DNA of 7,305 nucleotides from NCBI GenBank assembly GCA_028274885.1, contig JAQCMX010000257.1, positions 1 through 7,305 of the forward strand. Direction: 5' to 3'. Source of the DNA: Haloarculaceae archaeon (lineage in GTDB: Archaea; Halobacteriota; Halobacteria; Halobacteriales; Haloarculaceae). The notes under the pieces were generated by a model, which saw only the letters and a list, made by a program, of their open reading frames with translations, did not search any database and was not told the DNA's origin. Position 1 is the stretch's first letter. Every line of letters begins with the position of its first letter. A program made the translations under genes and the position numbers. Shown here one piece after another: positions 5,511 to 7,305 of this stretch.

Positions 5511-6504
5511 GTCTTTCTCGGCAGTCTCCCGATCAACGACACCGATCTCGTGGCCTGAAACTGCCCTGCTTTTCTTATACTGTTGGCTGTAACTGATCTA
5601 CGATATTCGCCGTCACGTGGTGACGAAATTCTTGAAAGACGTACAGCCAGCAGTATTACTCCCAAGCAGGTTCCCACGTTCCCCGACTGTTGACAGGGAT
5701 TTACTCTACCCATAGGCCTCGTTTACTGTGCAGTTTCCGAAGACTTTGTCGGACCACTCGCTGAGACTCTGCCCGCCGGCTTCCCCGTCTGTGTGTATCC
5801 TCTCGACCGAACCAACGTCGTACTGTGACACGGCTACAGTATCGTCTAAACGACCGTCGGTGGCGCGAACCACTTTGTCACGTCGTAGCGCTCGATCAGT
5901 TCGAGTTCCGTCTCCGGATCATACTGCCCGTCGTGGGCGACGATCGCGGCCCCGTAGAACAGATTCGCAACGCCGGTGACAAACACCATCCATCCCCACC
6001 CGGCGGGGGTTCTCCAGACGGTATTTGCATCGAGTTCGAGGGTACAGTGTATCGTCAGATAGCCAGGGAGGGTGTCGAACCTGTGTCTGTGGGGCGTCCG
6101 TACCCCTTTGATCCCCGGTCTTTCACTCGTGAACACGATCATGGCATCGTCCTCAAGATCGGTCAGGATGACGTCGAACCTCTCGGACTCCCCGGAGAGC
6201 AACGACCACAACCCAGTTCCGCCTCGGTCAGTTCGGCCTCGTCGTCTATCAAAACGGTGTACTCCAGCGCGTCCGGCCCGAACTGTGGTGCGGGCGGCAC
6301 GGAAACGCCTCCGAACTTCCAGACCGCCAGGTGCACCAGTGGCGTCTCCACGGGCCGGGAAGCGGCGAGCGTGACACGGTCACCTCGCCCGATCCATGGG
6401 TCGGCGAATGCGTTCGTGAGCCGGTTCGAGAGTGTTCGAAATTCGCTGTGCGAGTCCATCTGTTGGGTACTGGTTGCCCGCTTTGCGTACAGTGCGATCT
6501 GTCC
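5511..6504 (-). pseudogene. Decayed acyl-CoA synthetase (AMP-forming ligase)
   Basis: Pieces of one AMP-forming acyl-CoA ligase appear in the right order on the minus strand but in different frames. Piece 1 (about 6504-6230) has GQIALYAKRA, EFRTLSNRLTNAFA, GRGDRV and HLAVWKFGGVSVP. Piece 2 (about 6211-5849) has DDAMIVFTS, then GVRTPHRH, DTLPGYLT, WRTPAGW, LFYGAAIVAHD and ELIERYDVT, and ends at TAG 5848-5846. Piece 3 (about 5837-5709) has QYDVGSVERIH and VFGNCTVNEAYG, then a TAG exactly where the family has the Gln of YGQTE. After a palindromic insert, piece 4 (about 5567-5511) reads RAVSGHEIGVVDRETAEKD. The P-loop normally TSGTTGxPKG is ruined (TSERPGIKG), some 30-40 residues are missing between pieces 1 and 2, and the C-terminal lid domain is absent. 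Intact relatives have about 500-550 residues and make acyl-CoA from carboxylic acids, ATP and CoA. Confidence 0.85.
5565..5670. repeat. 106-base imperfect palindrome, MITE-like, inside the acyl-CoA synthetase relic
   Basis: The two halves are inverted copies about a centre at 5617-5618. The ends match over seven bases (CCTGCTT at 5565-5571, AAGCAGG at 5664-5670). A stronger arm pair is ATACTGTTGGCTGTA (5577-5591) against TACAGCCAGCAGTAT (5642-5656), 14 of 15 complementary. The core CGTCACGTGGTGACG (5611-5625) is a perfect 6-base stem. It lies between acyl-CoA synthetase pieces 3 and 4, so it was probably inserted there. It is too short to encode a transposase, and I could not define a target-site duplication. 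A cruciform or regulatory hairpin is an alternative reading, but the coding context favours insertion. Confidence 0.6.
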
Positions 6505-6570
6505 CTGACGGCCTGTCTGTTGGTATGGAAACTACAGATATTACAGGCCGTCACTACCGGCTTACGCCGG

Positions 6571-6579
6571 TTTTAAATA
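6571..6579 (+). promoter_or_regulatory. TATA element of the small zinc-ribbon gene
   Basis: TTTTAAATA, centred about 27 bases before the ATG at 6602. The spacing predicts a leaderless mRNA, and no ribosome-binding site is seen before the ATG. Confidence 0.55.
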
Positions 6580-6601
6580 CTCGAAACGTGATAGCAGTTG
6601 C

Positions 6602-6763
6602 ATGCCGCGCCCACCACACGACGTGGTCTGTAACAATCCGGACTGTGCGATGGACATGTTTGAGGTGCACCACTCCCACGAGATGCCCGACGACGTGGGG
6701 ACTGACGACTACGTCTGTCCCTACTGTCAGAGCGACAATCTCGAAGAAGTCTGGCCCGAGTGA
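6602..6763 (+). CDS. Small zinc-ribbon protein (53 residues), DUF7559-like
   Basis: A short gene with ATG at 6602 and TGA at 6761-6763. The 53-residue product has two cysteine pairs, C10-NNPD-C15 and C39-PY-C42, spaced like a single zinc ribbon. Between them are DMFEVHHSHEMPDDVG and a Tyr-Val strand leading into the second pair, and the C-terminus is acidic (EEVWPE). From memory this matches a haloarchaeal family of about 50-residue proteins with C-x4-C, DMFELHYTYDMP and CPYC motifs (DUF7559-like, by recall, not by search). Such proteins are presumed to bind one zinc ion; their role is unknown. Its own TATA element and the 37-base gap to the cupin gene suggest that it is transcribed separately. 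It points away from the acyl-CoA synthetase relic. Confidence 0.82.
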   Translation: MPRPPHDVVCNNPDCAMDMFEVHHSHEMPDDVGTDDYVCPYCQSDNLEEVWPE

Positions 6764-6771
6764 TACGGGAG

Positions 6772-6779
6772 TTTTTATT
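6772..6779 (+). promoter_or_regulatory. TATA element of the cupin gene, also a T-rich terminator candidate for the gene before it
   Basis: TTTTTATT, centred about 25-26 bases before the cupin ATG at 6801, again the leaderless spacing. The run of five Ts lies 9 bases after the stop of the zinc-ribbon gene, so it could also end that transcript, since archaeal termination needs only a T-tract. No hairpin precedes it. Confidence 0.5.
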
Positions 6780-6800
6780 CAGGTGGTACAATAGATAGAT

Positions 6801-7232
6801 ATGAACTTTATCGACGAAGACAAACTGGAAAAAGCAGATCCAAAGATTGTCCACTCAGACGACGTTCCACCCGTTGATCTCTCCGAGGTGGACGATGTAC
6901 ATCCAACGGTCTCAATCCGGCCTGTCGACGAGGTTCTGGACTTGCAGAAACTCGCTGCAAAGCTGTGGTATTTTGAACCCGGCGAGGAGGTTGGCTTTCA
7001 CGCACATCCCGAAGAAGAAGAACTTTATTACGTGATCCAGGGCGAATTCTCGCTGAAGATGGGTGACGCGGATGACCCGGAGTACACCACGGTCGGCCCG
7101 GGAACATTCTTTGCAGCGGGCCCGTACGAGGCTCATGGTCATCGCTGTGTCGGTGACGAGAATGGGGCCGTACTTGCCCTCGGTGCCCCGGCCGATGCCG
7201 ACGACGAGGTCATCGACCCATACGAGCTTTGA
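6801..7232 (+). CDS. Single-domain cupin (Cupin_2) protein
   Basis: An intact gene of 143 residues. Cupin motif 1 is complete: G61-x5-H67-x-H69-x4-E74-x6-G81 (GEEVGFHAHPEEEELYYVIQG), supplying the His, His and Glu metal ligands. Motif 2 is GPGTFFAAGPYEAHGHR (99-115), with His112 (or His114) as the fourth ligand. The fold is a small beta barrel binding a divalent metal; members range from dioxygenases and isomerases to sugar or ligand sensors, so the reaction cannot be assigned. The first 50 residues and the last 20 are rich in Asp and Glu, as in haloadaptive proteins. The promoter predicts a leaderless transcript. The stop lies one base from the stop of the convergent minus-strand frame at 7234. 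Confidence 0.9.
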   Translation: MNFIDEDKLEKADPKIVHSDDVPPVDLSEVDDVHPTVSIRPVDEVLDLQKLAAKLWYFEPGEEVGFHAHPEEEELYYVIQGEFSLKMGDADDPEYTTVGPGTFFAAGPYEAHGHRCVGDENGAVLALGAPADADDEVIDPYEL

Positions 7233-7233
7233 T

Positions 7234-7305
7234 TTACCTTGCTCGGTCGTCGTAGGAGGCGTCAAGATACTCGAGGATACGCTCCGATTCTGCCATTGTG
7301 ACACC
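7234..7305 (-). CDS. C-terminal end of an unidentified minus-strand gene (partial)
   Basis: A minus-strand frame enters open at 7305 and ends with TAA at 7236-7234, giving GVTMAESERILEYLDASYDDRAR. The acidic, helix-forming composition fits a haloarchaeal protein tail. It is convergent with the cupin gene, one base apart. An ATG within it (7296-7294) could instead start a 20-residue peptide, but the C-terminus of a longer gene is more likely. I do not recognise the family. Confidence 0.5.
   Translation of the reverse strand, partial: GVTMAESERILEYLDASYDDRAR

Noticed and set aside
6912..7304. Minus-strand frame opposite the cupin gene
   Set aside because: It is fully antisense to a cupin with complete metal-binding motifs, and its product shows no family features.
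1..7305. CRISPR array, tRNA or rRNA genes, toxin-antitoxin pairs, transposase genes
   Set aside because: I read both strands for regularly spaced repeats, cloverleaf features and transposase motifs and saw none; the only repeat-like element is the short palindrome at 5565-5670.

Overview
The window looks like a haloarchaeal (class Halobacteria) accessory region. The intact proteins are acidic (LivF, LivG, the SnoaL-like protein and the cupin are rich in Asp and Glu). Several genes have archaeal TATA elements centred about 25-30 bases upstream of their start codon, as expected for leaderless haloarchaeal mRNAs, and the 53-residue double-cysteine-pair protein resembles a small zinc-ribbon family I know only from haloarchaea. 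I cannot name the species.

Layout. Positions 1-110 (minus) hold the first 36 codons of a short-chain dehydrogenase/reductase that leaves the window. Positions 194-475 (minus) hold a broken chimeric gene: the first ~32 residues of a metal-dependent amidohydrolase joined in frame to the last 58 residues of a SnoaL-like protein, with a stop at the third codon. Positions 671-4243 (minus) are an intact, tightly coupled four-gene operon, livH-livM-livG-livF, encoding both permeases and both ATPases of a branched-chain-amino-acid-type (HAAT) ABC importer. The likely livH start is 4243, placed 26 bases from a strong TATA element. No intact substrate-binding protein gene (livK) is visible. Positions 4244-5020 carry no intact gene, but contain what looks like a decayed livK signal-peptide region on the plus strand and, less certainly, the end of a decayed hexapeptide acyltransferase on the minus strand. 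Positions 5021-5437 (minus) encode an intact SnoaL-like protein, a paralogue of the fragment at 194-370. Positions 5511-6504 (minus) are a heavily decayed acyl-CoA synthetase, interrupted at 5565-5670 by a 106-base imperfect palindrome resembling a MITE. Positions 6602-6763 (plus) encode the small zinc-binding protein, and 6801-7232 (plus) a one-domain cupin, each with its own TATA element. A minus-strand reading frame enters at 7305 and stops at 7234.

How it fits together. LivH and LivM would form the membrane channel and LivG and LivF would power it, with the solute captured by an outside lipoprotein encoded elsewhere. The surrounding SDR, SnoaL-like, acyl-CoA synthetase and amidohydrolase genes or remains suggest that the locus was once a catabolic cluster for an organic acid or ring compound (inference). 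It has since been eroded by deletion, frameshift and element insertion, while the transporter core, one SnoaL-like gene and the small plus-strand genes kept intact frames.
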